From positions 1 through 45,220 of the forward strand of contig JAHDPQ010000068.1 of NCBI GenBank assembly GCA_018434245.1: a stretch of DNA of 45,220 nucleotides, read 5' to 3'. Under the pieces are notes generated by a model. It made no database searches. It saw nothing but the letters and a program-made list of their open reading frames with translations, and was not told the DNA's origin. The position numbers and the translations under genes were made by a program. This DNA comes from Oscillospiraceae bacterium. GTDB lineage: Bacteria; Bacillota; Clostridia; Oscillospirales; Ruminococcaceae. This document shows positions 8,969 to 16,926 of the stretch, piece after piece; the stretch's first letter is position 1, and each line of letters starts with the position of its first letter.

Positions 8969-10408
8969 ATGCGAATGAATCGAAAGTTCGATACAAAAGT
9001 TCAGTACATCAAATACAAGGTGCTGCGGGAAGTAGCCCGCAAAGCATGGGAGGAGGACCTGCCCCGGAGCATTCTGGAACTGCCCCGGCAGATCATCCCC
9101 GACGGCGAGGCCACCATGCGCTGCTGCATCTACAAGGAGCGGGCCATCATCACCGAGCGGATCAAACTGGTGCTGGGAGGCAACCGTCAAAACCCCAACA
9201 TCGTGGAAGTGATCAACATCGCCTGCGACGAGTGCCCTGTGGGAGGGTACGAGGTTTCTACCGCCTGCCGGGGCTGCATTGCCCACCGCTGCGAGGAAGT
9301 CTGCCCCCGGGACGCCATTGTCTTTGACCACACACAAAAAGCCCACATCGACAAGAATAAGTGCATCAGCTGCGGAAAGTGCGCCGCTGTCTGCCCCTAT
9401 AGTGCCATCCGCAACAACCGCCGCCCCTGCGAAAATGCCTGCAAGGTAAATGCCATCTCTATGGGAGAGGACAACGTAGCCGTCATTGACGAGAGCCTGT
9501 GCATCGCCTGTGGAGCCTGCGTCTATCAGTGCCCCTTTGGTGCCATGCAGGACAAATCCTACATTCTGGACGCCATTGATATGATTCAGAAAAGCGGAGA
9601 AAACCAAAACTACAAGGTTTATGCTGTGGTGGCCCCGTCCATCTCCAGCCAGTTTACATACGCCAAGCTGGGACAGGTGATTTCCGGCATTAAGGCTCTG
9701 GGCTTTTACCATGTGGTGGAGGCTGCCCTAGGAGCTGACATGGTGGCTTGGAAGGAAGCGGACGAGCTGGCGGAAAAGGGATTCTTAACCAGCTCCTGCT
9801 GCCCTGCCTTTGTGTCCTATATCCACAAGTCCTTTCCCGGAGTGAAGGAGCATATCTCCCACAACCTTTCCCCCATGGCGGAAATCTCCAAGTACATCAA
9901 GGAGACTACTCCCGGGGCAAAGGTAGTGTTTATTGGCCCCTGCACCGCCAAAAAAGAGGAAGCTCAGCTGGAAAGCGTCCGTCCCTATGTGGACTGCGTC
10001 CTGACCTTTGAGGAGCTTCAGGCCCTGTTTGACAGCCGGGATTTGGACATCACCTCTCTGGAGGAGGATGTGCTGGACAACGCCTCTTACTTTGGCAGAA
10101 TTTTTGCCCGCAGCGGCGGCTTGTCCGAGGCGGTGGCGCAGGCTCTCACCGAAAAGGAGCTGGATTTTGACCTGCGCCCCATCTCCTGCGACGGTATTGA
10201 GCAGTGCCGCATCGCCTTGCTCAAGGCGGATAAGGGCCGTCTGGAGGAGAACTTTATCGAGGGAATGGCCTGTGTGGGGGGCTGTATCGGCGGCGCAGGA
10301 TGCCTTAGCCATGGCCCCAAAGATAAGGGTGAGATCGATAAGTACGGGCGGCAAGCCTTTGAAAAAGGTATCTCCGGTGCTGTCAGCCGTCTTTCCCCTG
10401 TTCGCTAG
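8969..10408 (+). CDS. [FeFe] hydrogenase, group B-like, monomeric
   Basis: A 479-residue iron-sulfur enzyme. The N-terminal half holds Cys-rich cluster motifs: CDEC and C-G-C arrangements near residues 76-112, then two ferredoxin-type motifs CISCGKCAAVCP near 131 and CIACGACVYQCP near 180. The C-terminal half carries the H-cluster motifs TSCCPAFV (near 273), GPCTAKKEE (near 325) and GMACVGGCIGG (near 433), which place it among [FeFe] hydrogenases, probably group B rather than the A-type (ferredoxin- or NAD-coupled) enzymes. It would make or use H2, or sense it, in the cytoplasm. ATG 8969 is preceded by GAGG; ATG 8975 is also possible. It is a single-gene transcript ended by the terminator at 10510-10555. 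No maturases (HydE/F/G) are in view. Confidence 0.85.
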   Translation: MRMNRKFDTKVQYIKYKVLREVARKAWEEDLPRSILELPRQIIPDGEATMRCCIYKERAIITERIKLVLGGNRQNPNIVEVINIACDECPVGGYEVSTACRGCIAHRCEEVCPRDAIVFDHTQKAHIDKNKCISCGKCAAVCPYSAIRNNRRPCENACKVNAISMGEDNVAVIDESLCIACGACVYQCPFGAMQDKSYILDAIDMIQKSGENQNYKVYAVVAPSISSQFTYAKLGQVISGIKALGFYHVVEAALGADMVAWKEADELAEKGFLTSSCCPAFVSYIHKSFPGVKEHISHNLSPMAEISKYIKETTPGAKVVFIGPCTAKKEEAQLESVRPYVDCVLTFEELQALFDSRDLDITSLEEDVLDNASYFGRIFARSGGLSEAVAQALTEKELDFDLRPISCDGIEQCRIALLKADKGRLEENFIEGMACVGGCIGGAGCLSHGPKDKGEIDKYGRQAFEKGISGAVSRLSPVR

Positions 10409-10509
10409 GGATTGCGCTGATTCTCCCTCAAAAACTAAGCCTTAGGACAATCTAAAGATGCGTGGAGTGAAGCTTTTTGTAACCGCTTTGCCCCTGAACA
10501 GAACACTAA

Positions 10510-10555
10510 AAAACCCATCCCCCGCCCCGCCTGAGGCCTAAGGGGGATGGGTTTT
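10510..10555 (+). terminator. Intrinsic terminator of the hydrogenase gene
   Basis: AAAACCCATCCCCC (10510-10523) pairs with GGGGGATGGGTTTT (10542-10555), a perfect 14-bp stem with an 18-base loop, followed by more T. It lies about 100 bases after the hydrogenase stop and could also serve the convergent deacetylase gene. Confidence 0.85.
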
Positions 10556-10618
10556 GTTTTGCGTATAGGAACCCTCCAACCGATCCTGTTTATTTGGTGT
10601 TTCACCGGATTTAAGCAT

Positions 10619-11425
10619 CTAATTGGTTTTGGAAGTATCCTGATTCTGTTTTATAGGGTGCTGCCGTCCTTCAAAATCCACTTGGTAGGGGCGGGGGTGC
10701 ACCAGCTCCGACACCATGACAAAGTCGTAGCCTTCCCCCCGAATGGCCTCGATGATTTGGGGCAGGGCCGCAGGGGTGTACTTGGCCCCGCTATGAAAGA
10801 GCAAAATGGAGCCGTTACGCAGCTTTTTAAAAATGCGCTGCTGCATTTCATCGGGGGTAAGATTCCGGTAGTCCAGACTGTCGCAGTCCCACTGGATGGG
10901 GAAGAGGCCTTCGGCTTCGATTAGCTCGATCACCTGATTATTGTAAGCTCCCGATGGCGGCCGGAACAACGTGGGGGCCTTTCCGGTTAGGGCCTTCATT
11001 TTTTCATTGCTCACCCGGATTTCCCGCAGAATGCCCTCCCGATCCAGCTTGGTCATGTCGGCGTGGGTGTCGGAGTGGCTGCCCAACTCATGGCCGGCTG
11101 CATCAATCTGCCGCACCGAATCGGGGTAGCGGTCGCACCAGTCCCCCACCAAAAAAAAGCTGGCCTTTACGTTGTACTGATCCAAGGTCTCCAGAAGCCG
11201 CTCAATATCCTCGTTGTCCCACGCGCAGTTGATGCCCAAAGCCACCTTTTTTTCCGGCGTTTCCACCGAGTAGATGGGGTGTCTGGCAGGCTGGGCCGCC
11301 ACCTGCACCGCCTTTCCCGCCAGCCCGGTCAGCAGGCCGATGGCAGCCATGCCGCACAGCAGTATAGCCAGAGCGGGTCCTCGGCGGGTCACCCGGTAGA
11401 TTCCTCTTTTGTTTGTTCGTTTCAC
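10619..11425 (-). CDS. Polysaccharide deacetylase (NodB/CE4) family protein, membrane-anchored, altered motif 1
   Basis: A 268-residue protein with an N-terminal transmembrane anchor (about residues 17-39) and an extracellular NodB-homology domain. Motif 2 is SHSDTH (metal-binding His pair), motif 3 is RPPSGAY, then DCDSLDY, and motif 5 is ILLFHSG. Motif 1, normally TFDD or PdaB-like TFD, reads GINCAWDNED, so the usual catalytic-base Asp is Asn. The GTG start at 11425 is chosen because AGGAGGG lies upstream; a TTG at 11476 lacks one. The closest known relatives are the sporulation PdaB-type proteins of Firmicutes, acting on cell-wall or spore-wall glycan. Activity is uncertain given motif 1. 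Confidence 0.75.
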   Translation of the reverse strand: MKRTNKRGIYRVTRRGPALAILLCGMAAIGLLTGLAGKAVQVAAQPARHPIYSVETPEKKVALGINCAWDNEDIERLLETLDQYNVKASFFLVGDWCDRYPDSVRQIDAAGHELGSHSDTHADMTKLDREGILREIRVSNEKMKALTGKAPTLFRPPSGAYNNQVIELIEAEGLFPIQWDCDSLDYRNLTPDEMQQRIFKKLRNGSILLFHSGAKYTPAALPQIIEAIRGEGYDFVMVSELVHPRPYQVDFEGRQHPIKQNQDTSKTN

Positions 11426-11528
11426 CCTCAGCCCTCCTGTCGTCCGGCGCAGCGTCAAAGTGTCAAAAGGGGACAATCCTTCCTTCTACTATATGAGGAA
11501 AGCCCTGAAAATATGAGGGTTGCAGGCA

Positions 11529-11575
11529 AAAAAGAATGCACGCATCTCCCCGCTATAGGGAGAATACGTGCATTT
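11529..11575 (-). terminator. Intrinsic terminator of the small exported-protein gene
   Basis: On the minus strand an imperfect stem of about 15 bp (11535-11550 with 11558-11575, GC-rich inner part CTCCC/GGGAG) is followed by a run of six T. It lies 16 bases after the stop of the gene at 11591. Confidence 0.7.
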
Positions 11576-11590
11576 TCAGGAAGGAATATG

Positions 11591-12088
11591 CTACTTTTTC
11601 GCTTTTTGGCCGATGTACAGGGTGATGTCCCGCTCCTCGCTGCCGCTGGGCTCCAGAGTTTCCGGATCAAAGGCGGTGATCTGAGCCACACACTGATAAA
11701 TTCCATCCGGCAGCTGGATATGCAGAGCGGCTTTTTCTCTGCTTTGGCCGGGCTTGATGAAGCCGGTGTAGAGAAGGTTTTCTCCGGTATCCGGCTTGAT
11801 GACGGTAACCGTCATATAAAATTCGTTGGTTTCGGGGTTGTGAATCTGGAAGTTCCCCTGAGACTGGGGACTGTCCAAGTTGACCTTGCGGCTGATGGTA
11901 TAGGGAAACAGCCCGGATTCTTCCTCGGATAAGGCCAGAGACGTCTCATCGGGGGCCGCCAATACCGTCACCGCCAGCTCGCTGAACACTGTCAGGCGCA
12001 GCAGCAGTGAGGTCAAAGTCACGCAGACGATGGCCACGCAGAAAAGTGAGGTCATTCGCTTCATATTAGAATACAGTTTACGCTTCAT
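11591..12088 (-). CDS. Uncharacterised exported protein
   Basis: A 165-residue protein I do not recognise. Residues about 12-45 form a hydrophobic N-terminal signal or anchor with Ala-Ala at its end. The rest is a soluble domain of alternating strands (FQIHNPETNEFYMTVTVI, then LHIQLPDGIYQCVAQI), suggesting an Ig-like or beta-sandwich extracellular domain. ATG 12088 has GGGAG upstream. It stands alone between two minus-strand transcription units and has its own terminator. The dispersed element copy 1 lies immediately upstream in the same orientation, so this gene may be transcribed from the element's promoter. Confidence 0.65.
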   Translation of the reverse strand: MKRKLYSNMKRMTSLFCVAIVCVTLTSLLLRLTVFSELAVTVLAAPDETSLALSEEESGLFPYTISRKVNLDSPQSQGNFQIHNPETNEFYMTVTVIKPDTGENLLYTGFIKPGQSREKAALHIQLPDGIYQCVAQITAFDPETLEPSGSEERDITLYIGQKAKK

Positions 12089-12109
12089 GGCTACACTCCC
12101 GAACTATGT

Positions 12110-12845
12110 AATAAATGGACGGTGGTTCTTTCGCCAACTGGCGATGTGGATGTTGGCTCTACGTGGGAGCCACTGCAGCGGGCGTCGTTTGCCAACGTGG
12201 CGGATGTTGGTTCCGCGTGGGTGCCCCGTTCTTTCAGCGACGGCCGGGCCGAAGTTGTCGCTGCCGCGACGGGCGTTACTTTTCCCCACGGAAAAGTAAC
12301 CAAAACGTGTTTTAAGACCTGTGCAGGGAGGCCTAGCCGGCCCCCCTCGCAACCCCCCGCATCAAAGAAACTGCCACGAAAAGGTTACCTTCTCCCGAGT
12401 GTCCTCACCTTAGGTGATCGGGCCGTAAACGTCGCTTCGCGACAACGGCCACCGGAAGAAAAGGAACTTCTTAGGTTTGCATATCCTTACCGCTCGTCGT
12501 CCTCGTTCCTCGGACTCCTCGCGGCGGTCAAGGTAAAATCACACATTGCCCTTTCTCTTTGTTCGCACTCACGTACCCAAGCATTGATGCTGCCAAGGCA
12601 TACAACCCTCCAACAAACATCGAGCAGGAGTAGCGTCTACAGCTTTGCAGCTACGGAACGCGGGGTTACAAAGGGGTGTCAAACCCCTTTGAGAGGGGGC
12701 CGGGGACCCATCCCCGGCGTGTTTTGCCTCCTTTTGCACGAACAAAAGGAGGGGCCCTGCCGCGGCCTGAGCGGCAAGTGCGGCTGCGATGCTCTTCGCG
12801 GAGGAATCGCCTGCTTCGCCAAAGCATTCACCACAGACATCCTGC
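12110..12845 (-). repeat. Dispersed structured element, copy 1 (candidate large ncRNA or leader)
   Basis: This is the minus-strand copy of a roughly 600-bp core shared with 15100-15815 and 21430-22270. In minus-strand order the core holds these hairpins: CCTCCTTTTG/CAAAAGGAGG (12727-12752), CCGGGGA/TCCCCGG (12700-12717), CAAAGGGGT/ACCCCTTTG (12669-12691), a two-part stem GGCCGT/ACGGCC around GTCGC-GAA-GCGAC (12421-12450), GGGGGGCC/GGCCTCCC (12326-12346), an 11-bp GTTACTTTTCC stem (12275-12300) and GTCGC/GCGAC (12257-12270). The 3' flank toward 12110 holds two degenerate repeats of a unit with ACATCC and GTTGGC. No transposase or conserved protein frame is present. The promoter at 12874-12902 reads into it, and the next gene (12088) is co-oriented. 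Confidence 0.8.
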
Positions 12846-12873
12846 CTAAAAATATCCCCACTATATTACGACT

Positions 12874-12902
12874 ATTGTATCATAAGCAACGACAGGATTC
12901 AA
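12874..12902 (-). promoter_or_regulatory. Promoter reading into element copy 1
   Basis: On the minus strand: TTGAAT (12897-12902), a 17-base spacer, and TACAAT (12874-12879) preceded by TGA (extended -10). The core of copy 1 begins about 74 bases downstream. It lies in the gap after typA, so it is not needed for any other visible gene. Confidence 0.6.
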
Positions 12903-12905
12903 CTG

Positions 12906-12948
12906 TTTTCCACAGGATTTTCCACAAAAGGCACCCTTGTTGTGGAAA
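12906..12948. promoter_or_regulatory. Cluster of three DnaA-box-like sites
   Basis: TTTTCCACA occurs at 12906-12914 and 12918-12926, and the inverted TTGTGGAAA at 12940-12948. The same variants (TTTTCCACA, TTGTGGAAA) recur around dnaA at 42551-42664 and 44104-44224 in this window. The cluster directly abuts the -35 of the copy 1 promoter and lies 9 bases after typA. The outer and middle sites also form an inverted repeat that could be a typA 3' hairpin, but there is no T tract. Confidence 0.5.
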
Positions 12949-12956
12949 GTTGGGCT

Positions 12957-14771
12957 TTACTTCTTGGCATTGGCCCGCATCCGGGTGGTTTTGTCCAGAA
13001 GCCGCTTGCGCAGCCGAATGCTGCTTGGAGTCACTTCCAGCAGTTCATCGTCGGCCAAAAACTCCAGCGATTCCTCCAAGCTCATCTTCTTGGGAGGGGT
13101 CAGCCGCAGTGCATCGTCGGAGCCGGATGCACGCATGTTGGTGACGTGCTTCTTTTTGCAGACGTTGACCGCCATGTCGTCTGTTTTGGGAGAAGCACCC
13201 ACAATCATTCCCTCATAGACAGGGGTTCCCGGGCCGATGAACAGAATTCCCCGCTCTTGGGCGTTGTGGAGTCCATAGGTCACGGCCTCTCCCGCCTCAA
13301 AGGCAATCAGGGAGCCGGTGCTTCTGGTGGGAATCTCCCCCTTGTAGGGAGCATAACCGGCAAACAGGGTGTTGAGCACGCCTTCTCCCCGGGTGTCGGT
13401 CATAAACTCGCTGCGGTAGCCGAACAGGCCCCGGGCGGGAATGGTAAACTCCAAACGCATCCGGTTGCCCATAGGGGACATGGAGCCCAACTCTCCCTTG
13501 CGGCGGCTTAGTTTTTCAATGACAGCGCCGGCATGTTCTTCGGGAACGTCCACCGTTACCTGCTCCATGGGCTCCTGCCGAATATCATCAACGGTTTTGT
13601 AGAGCACCCGGGGCGTGCTGACCTGAAACTCGTAGCCTTCCCGGCGCATGGTTTCGATCAGGATGGAAAGGTGCATCTCACCCCGGCCTGCCACCCGAAA
13701 GGCCTCGGTGGTTTCGGTTTCCTCCACCCGCAGGGAAACATCTTTGAGTAGCTCCCGCATCAGACGGTCCCGCAGGTGGCGGGAGGTGACGAACTTGCCC
13801 TCTCGTCCCGCAAAGGGGGAATCGTTGACCGAAAAGGTCATCTCCATGGTGGGCTCGGAAATTTTGACAAAGGGCAGAGGCTCAGGGGTATCCGCCGCGC
13901 AGATGGTCTGCCCAATGGTGATGTTCTCAATCCCCGAGACACAGACAATATCCCCCACCTGGGATTCGGTGATGGGAGAGCGGCTCAGCCCCTCGATGGC
14001 GTAGAGGTTGGCCACCTTTCCCTTATAGGACTGCTCACTGTGCCAGTCGCAAACAGTGATATCCATCCCCTGGCGGATGACGCCTCGCTCCACCCGGCCG
14101 ATGCCGATCCGGCCAACATACTCGTTGTAGTCGATGGAGCTGACCAGCATCTGCATGGGGCCCTGCTCGTCCCCTTGCGGAGCGGGGATATGGCTGACAA
14201 TCATGTCGAAGAGGGGGGTGAAGTCCTTCCCCGGCTCGGTAGGAGACAGGGAGGCGGTTCCCTGTCGGGCAGAGCAGTAAATAATAGGGCTGTAGAGCTG
14301 CTCTTCGCTGGCTTCTAAATCCATCAGAAGCTCCAAAACTTCTTCCTCGATTTCCTCACTTCTGGCGTCGGGCCTGTCTACCTTGTTGACTACTACAATC
14401 ACCTTGTGGCCTAGCTCCAGCGCCTTTTGCAGGACAAAGCGGGTTTGAGGCATGGTGCCCTCAAAGGCGTCTACCACCAGCAGAACGCCCCCCACCATCT
14501 TGAGTACCCGCTCCACCTCGCCGCCAAAGTCGGCGTGCCCGGGGGTGTCTATAATGTTGATTTTGGTATCCTTCCAGTGGATGGAGGTGTTCTTTGCCAG
14601 AATGGTGATGCCCCGCTCCCGCTCCAGGTCGCCGGAATCCATCACCCGATCCTCCACCTGCTGGTTTTGGCGGAACAGGCCGCTCTGCTTGAGCATTTCG
14701 TCCACCAGGGTCGTTTTTCCGTGGTCTACGTGGGCAATAATTGCCACGTTGCGCAAATCGTTACGAATCAA
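12957..14771 (-). CDS. typA: Ribosome-associated GTPase TypA/BipA
   Basis: A 604-residue translational GTPase of full family length. It has AHVDHGKTT (G1, near residue 10), GITI (G2), DTPGH (G3), NKVD (G4), an EF-G-like domain arrangement and the BipA-specific C-terminal domain. It binds the ribosome near the A site and helps 50S assembly and stress adaptation. The start is TTG 14771 (protein begins [20 protein letters not shown] as in orthologues) with AGAGGA 7 bases upstream; the longer frame to 14903 has no homology. It is monocistronic and flanked by inverted copies of the dispersed element. Confidence 0.95.
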   Translation of the reverse strand: MIRNDLRNVAIIAHVDHGKTTLVDEMLKQSGLFRQNQQVEDRVMDSGDLERERGITILAKNTSIHWKDTKINIIDTPGHADFGGEVERVLKMVGGVLLVVDAFEGTMPQTRFVLQKALELGHKVIVVVNKVDRPDARSEEIEEEVLELLMDLEASEEQLYSPIIYCSARQGTASLSPTEPGKDFTPLFDMIVSHIPAPQGDEQGPMQMLVSSIDYNEYVGRIGIGRVERGVIRQGMDITVCDWHSEQSYKGKVANLYAIEGLSRSPITESQVGDIVCVSGIENITIGQTICAADTPEPLPFVKISEPTMEMTFSVNDSPFAGREGKFVTSRHLRDRLMRELLKDVSLRVEETETTEAFRVAGRGEMHLSILIETMRREGYEFQVSTPRVLYKTVDDIRQEPMEQVTVDVPEEHAGAVIEKLSRRKGELGSMSPMGNRMRLEFTIPARGLFGYRSEFMTDTRGEGVLNTLFAGYAPYKGEIPTRSTGSLIAFEAGEAVTYGLHNAQERGILFIGPGTPVYEGMIVGASPKTDDMAVNVCKKKHVTNMRASGSDDALRLTPPKKMSLEESLEFLADDELLEVTPSSIRLRKRLLDKTTRMRANAKK

Positions 14772-14809
14772 AAGAAAGTCCTCTTTTCGAGATTTATCTT
14801 GGTGCAGTA

Positions 14810-14922
14810 TTTGCACCACGTTCGGGCCTGTTGACCGCCGTCTTTTGGGACACATTCCCCTTATCCAAACCAGACCTGAAACATCAACAACATAATATAT
14901 CATAAATCGGCATAAAACGCAA
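14810..14922 (-). promoter_or_regulatory. typA promoter and hairpin leader
   Basis: The promoter on the minus strand is TTGCGT (14917-14922), 17 bases, TATATT (14894-14899) with TGA before it (extended -10). The roughly 115-base leader ends with a 7-bp hairpin TGGTGCA/TGCACCA (about 14810-14828) shortly before the ribosome site, which could affect initiation. Confidence 0.6.
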
Positions 14923-15042
14923 TGGAGAGGATTGGAATTTGCTCATTAGATAGGGCTTTTTGCGTCTGCCCTCTGCTTGGAATCAAAGAAAAGCTCCCGG
15001 CGGAGTCTTGCCCTCGCCCGATGGCTTTATGGAGCCATTCTG

Positions 15043-15051
15043 TGTTATAAT
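15043..15051 (+). promoter_or_regulatory. Extended -10 promoter reading into element copy 2
   Basis: TGTTATAAT at 15043-15051 is a perfect extended -10. No good -35 is seen at 16-18 bases. It points to the right, away from typA, and the copy 2 core begins about 155 bases downstream, before the acetyltransferase gene at 15887. Confidence 0.5.
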
Positions 15052-15099
15052 AACCTCATCCCTTGTGAAAATGATCAGATTAAAATGGGTTTTCTCGCT

Positions 15100-15815
15100 A
15101 GTGGCGGTTTTCTTTCAGTGAAGGACATCGCAGTGCCAGCTTGCCCCCAGGCGAGGTACTTTGCCGAAGCGGCGGCTTCCTCTATTACCAGAGTAGGTTC
15201 TTCTTCCGCGAAGAGCATCGCAGCGCCAACTTGCCGCTCAGGCCGCGGCAGGGCCCCTCCTTTTGTGCGTGCAAAAGGAGGCAAAACACGCCGGGGATGG
15301 GTCCCCGGTCCCCTCTCAAAGGGGTTTGACACCCCTTTGCATCCCCGCATTCCGTAGCTACTTAGCTGTACATGCTACTCCTATTGAACGTTTTCCGGAG
15401 GGTTGTATGCATTGGCAGCATCAATGCTTGGGTACGTAGGTGCGTACAAAGGGAAAGGGCAATGTGTGATTTTACCTTGACCGCCGTGAGGAGTCCGAGG
15501 GACGAGGACGACGAGCGGTAAGGATATGCAAACCTTAAGAAGTTCCCTTTCTTCCGGTGGCCGTTGTCGCAAAGCGACGTTTACGGCCCGATAGCCTGCA
15601 GAGTGAACAGTCGGGAGAAAGTAACTTTGTGCGATGCTTCCTTGACGCGGGGGGTTGCGAGGGGGGCCGGCCAGGCCTCCCTGCGCAGGTCTTAAAACAC
15701 GTTTTGGTTACTTTTCCGTGGGGAAAAGTAACGCCCGTCGCGGCAGCGACAACCTTCGGCCCAGCTCCAGCTGAGAAATCGTGGCTCCAACGTGGAGCTA
15801 CCATCGGTTGACAAC
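15100..15815 (+). repeat. Dispersed structured element, copy 2 (candidate large ncRNA or leader)
   Basis: The plus-strand copy has the same hairpin order as the other two: CCTCCTTTTG stem 15256-15281, CCGGGGA stem 15291-15308, CAAAGGGGT stem 15317-15339, two-part GGCCGT stem 15559-15588, GGGGGGCC/GGCCTCCC 15661-15681, 11-bp GTTACTTTTCC stem 15707-15732, GTCGC stem 15737-15750. Upstream of the core (about 15102-15255) are two diverged copies of a unit containing CATCGCAG-GCC-CTTGCC. The copy differs from copies 1 and 3 mainly in loops and linkers. It is in divergent intergenic DNA between typA and the acetyltransferase, co-oriented with the latter. Confidence 0.8.
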
Positions 15816-15886
15816 ATCATCAACACCATAGGCGGATCGCCTACTCAAGGATTCTTCCGCCGTTTTAAAATAGGAGGTCTTTTGTT

Positions 15887-16327
15887 ATGATTCGCAAAAT
15901 CCAACCCCAAGACCGAGAGGCCTTTATCGCCCTTGGCCAAAAGTTCTATCACTCCGAAGCGGTGCTTTCTCCCATACCGGAGGAGCACTTTGCCCGCACC
16001 TTTGACGAGGTGCTTTCCGGCAACCCCTACGCCGACGCTTTGATGGTGGAGTGGGAGGGCCAAACCGTGGGATACGCCATTCTGGCTCTTACCTGGTCCA
16101 ACGAGGCAGGGGGTATGGTGCTCTGGCTGGAAGAGCTTTACATCCTGCCTGACTTTCAGGGTAAAGGGCTGGGCAGAGAGTTTTTTGCCTACGTGGAGGA
16201 ACAATACGCTCAAAAGGCCCTGCGGTTCCGCTTGGAAGTGACGGAAGACAACACCGGAGCCATCCGGCTTTACAACAAGCTGGGGTATCAAGATTTTGAT
16301 TACCGCCAGATGATCAAGGAGCTGTAA
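15887..16327 (+). CDS. GNAT family N-acetyltransferase
   Basis: A 146-residue single-domain GNAT protein. The acetyl-CoA pyrophosphate loop is LPDFQGKGLGREFF (motif A, near residues 88-101), and the C-terminal signature is LEVTEDNTGAIRLYNKLGYQ. ATG 15887 has AGGAGGT 8 bases upstream. The substrate cannot be inferred. It follows element copy 2, which may be its leader, and is separate from the rimI operon, which has its own promoter. Confidence 0.85.
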   Translation: MIRKIQPQDREAFIALGQKFYHSEAVLSPIPEEHFARTFDEVLSGNPYADALMVEWEGQTVGYAILALTWSNEAGGMVLWLEELYILPDFQGKGLGREFFAYVEEQYAQKALRFRLEVTEDNTGAIRLYNKLGYQDFDYRQMIKEL

Positions 16328-16333
16328 TTTCTG

Positions 16334-16362
16334 TTGCCGCTCCCCTGCTTTTGTGCTATGAT
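16334..16362 (+). promoter_or_regulatory. Promoter of the rimI-tsaD-comF operon
   Basis: TTGCCG (16334-16339), a 17-base spacer, and TATGAT (16357-16362) preceded by TGC. The leader of about 105 bases contains a GC-rich region with a T run (16380-16412) that could form a weak hairpin. Confidence 0.55.
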
Positions 16363-16473
16363 ATTTTCTAGGGAAAAAGGGATTCCCGTCCCATTGGAGG
16401 GGGATTTTTTCCTCCAACTTTTAAATGCTAACCTTCCATCTCCTTGCTTTGCCCTCTCCCAGAAAGGAATTGT

Positions 16474-16926
16474 ATGCATATCTATCCCATGACAGTCGAA
16501 ATGTTGCCCCACATAGCCATTCTGGAGCACCTTTGTTTTTCCGATCCCTGGAGTCAGGCATCCCTGGAGGAAGAGCTGCGCAACCCCTTATCTACCTGGC
16601 TGGTGGCAGAAGTTTCCGGACAAACGGCAGGCTACGCCGGAATGCACCGGGTGCTGGACGAGGCCTGCGTCACCGATGTGGCGGTAAGCCCTGCTTACCG
16701 CAGAAAGGGCGTGGGCAAAGCTCTGATGCTGGCTTTGGAGGATATTTGCCGCCGGGAAGGCTCCGCCTTTCTCACCTTGGAGGTTCGGGAGTCCAATCTG
16801 GGGGCCATCGCCCTTTACCGGGGCCTTGGCTTTGAAAAAGCCGGACGACGCAAATATTACTACACCCATCCCACCGAGGATGCGTTGTTGCTTACGAAAT
16901 TCTTTGCCCGGGAGGCGACCCTGTGA
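16474..16926 (+). CDS. rimI: Ribosomal protein S18-alanine N-acetyltransferase RimI
   Basis: A 150-residue GNAT protein. VTDVAVSPAYRRKGVGKALM (motif A) and LEVRESNLGAIALYRGLGFE are typical of RimI. ATG 16474 has AAGGAA upstream; an earlier in-frame start is out of range of it. The stop overlaps the tsaD start (GTGA), matching the common rimI-tsaD pairing of Firmicutes. It acetylates the N-terminus of S18 or related targets. The usual companions tsaB and tsaE are not next to it here. Confidence 0.85.
   Translation: MHIYPMTVEMLPHIAILEHLCFSDPWSQASLEEELRNPLSTWLVAEVSGQTAGYAGMHRVLDEACVTDVAVSPAYRRKGVGKALMLALEDICRREGSAFLTLEVRESNLGAIALYRGLGFEKAGRRKYYYTHPTEDALLLTKFFAREATL

Noticed and set aside
12122-13144. 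A 340-codon plus-strand open frame running through element copy 1 into the typA end
   Set aside because: It is antisense to the repeat and typA, has no ribosome site, low-complexity translation, and the frame is not kept in copies 2 and 3.
12110-15815. typA plus flanking inverted copies as a composite transposon
   Set aside because: The flanking elements carry no transposase, no clear terminal inverted repeats and no target duplication, and a third copy occurs alone.
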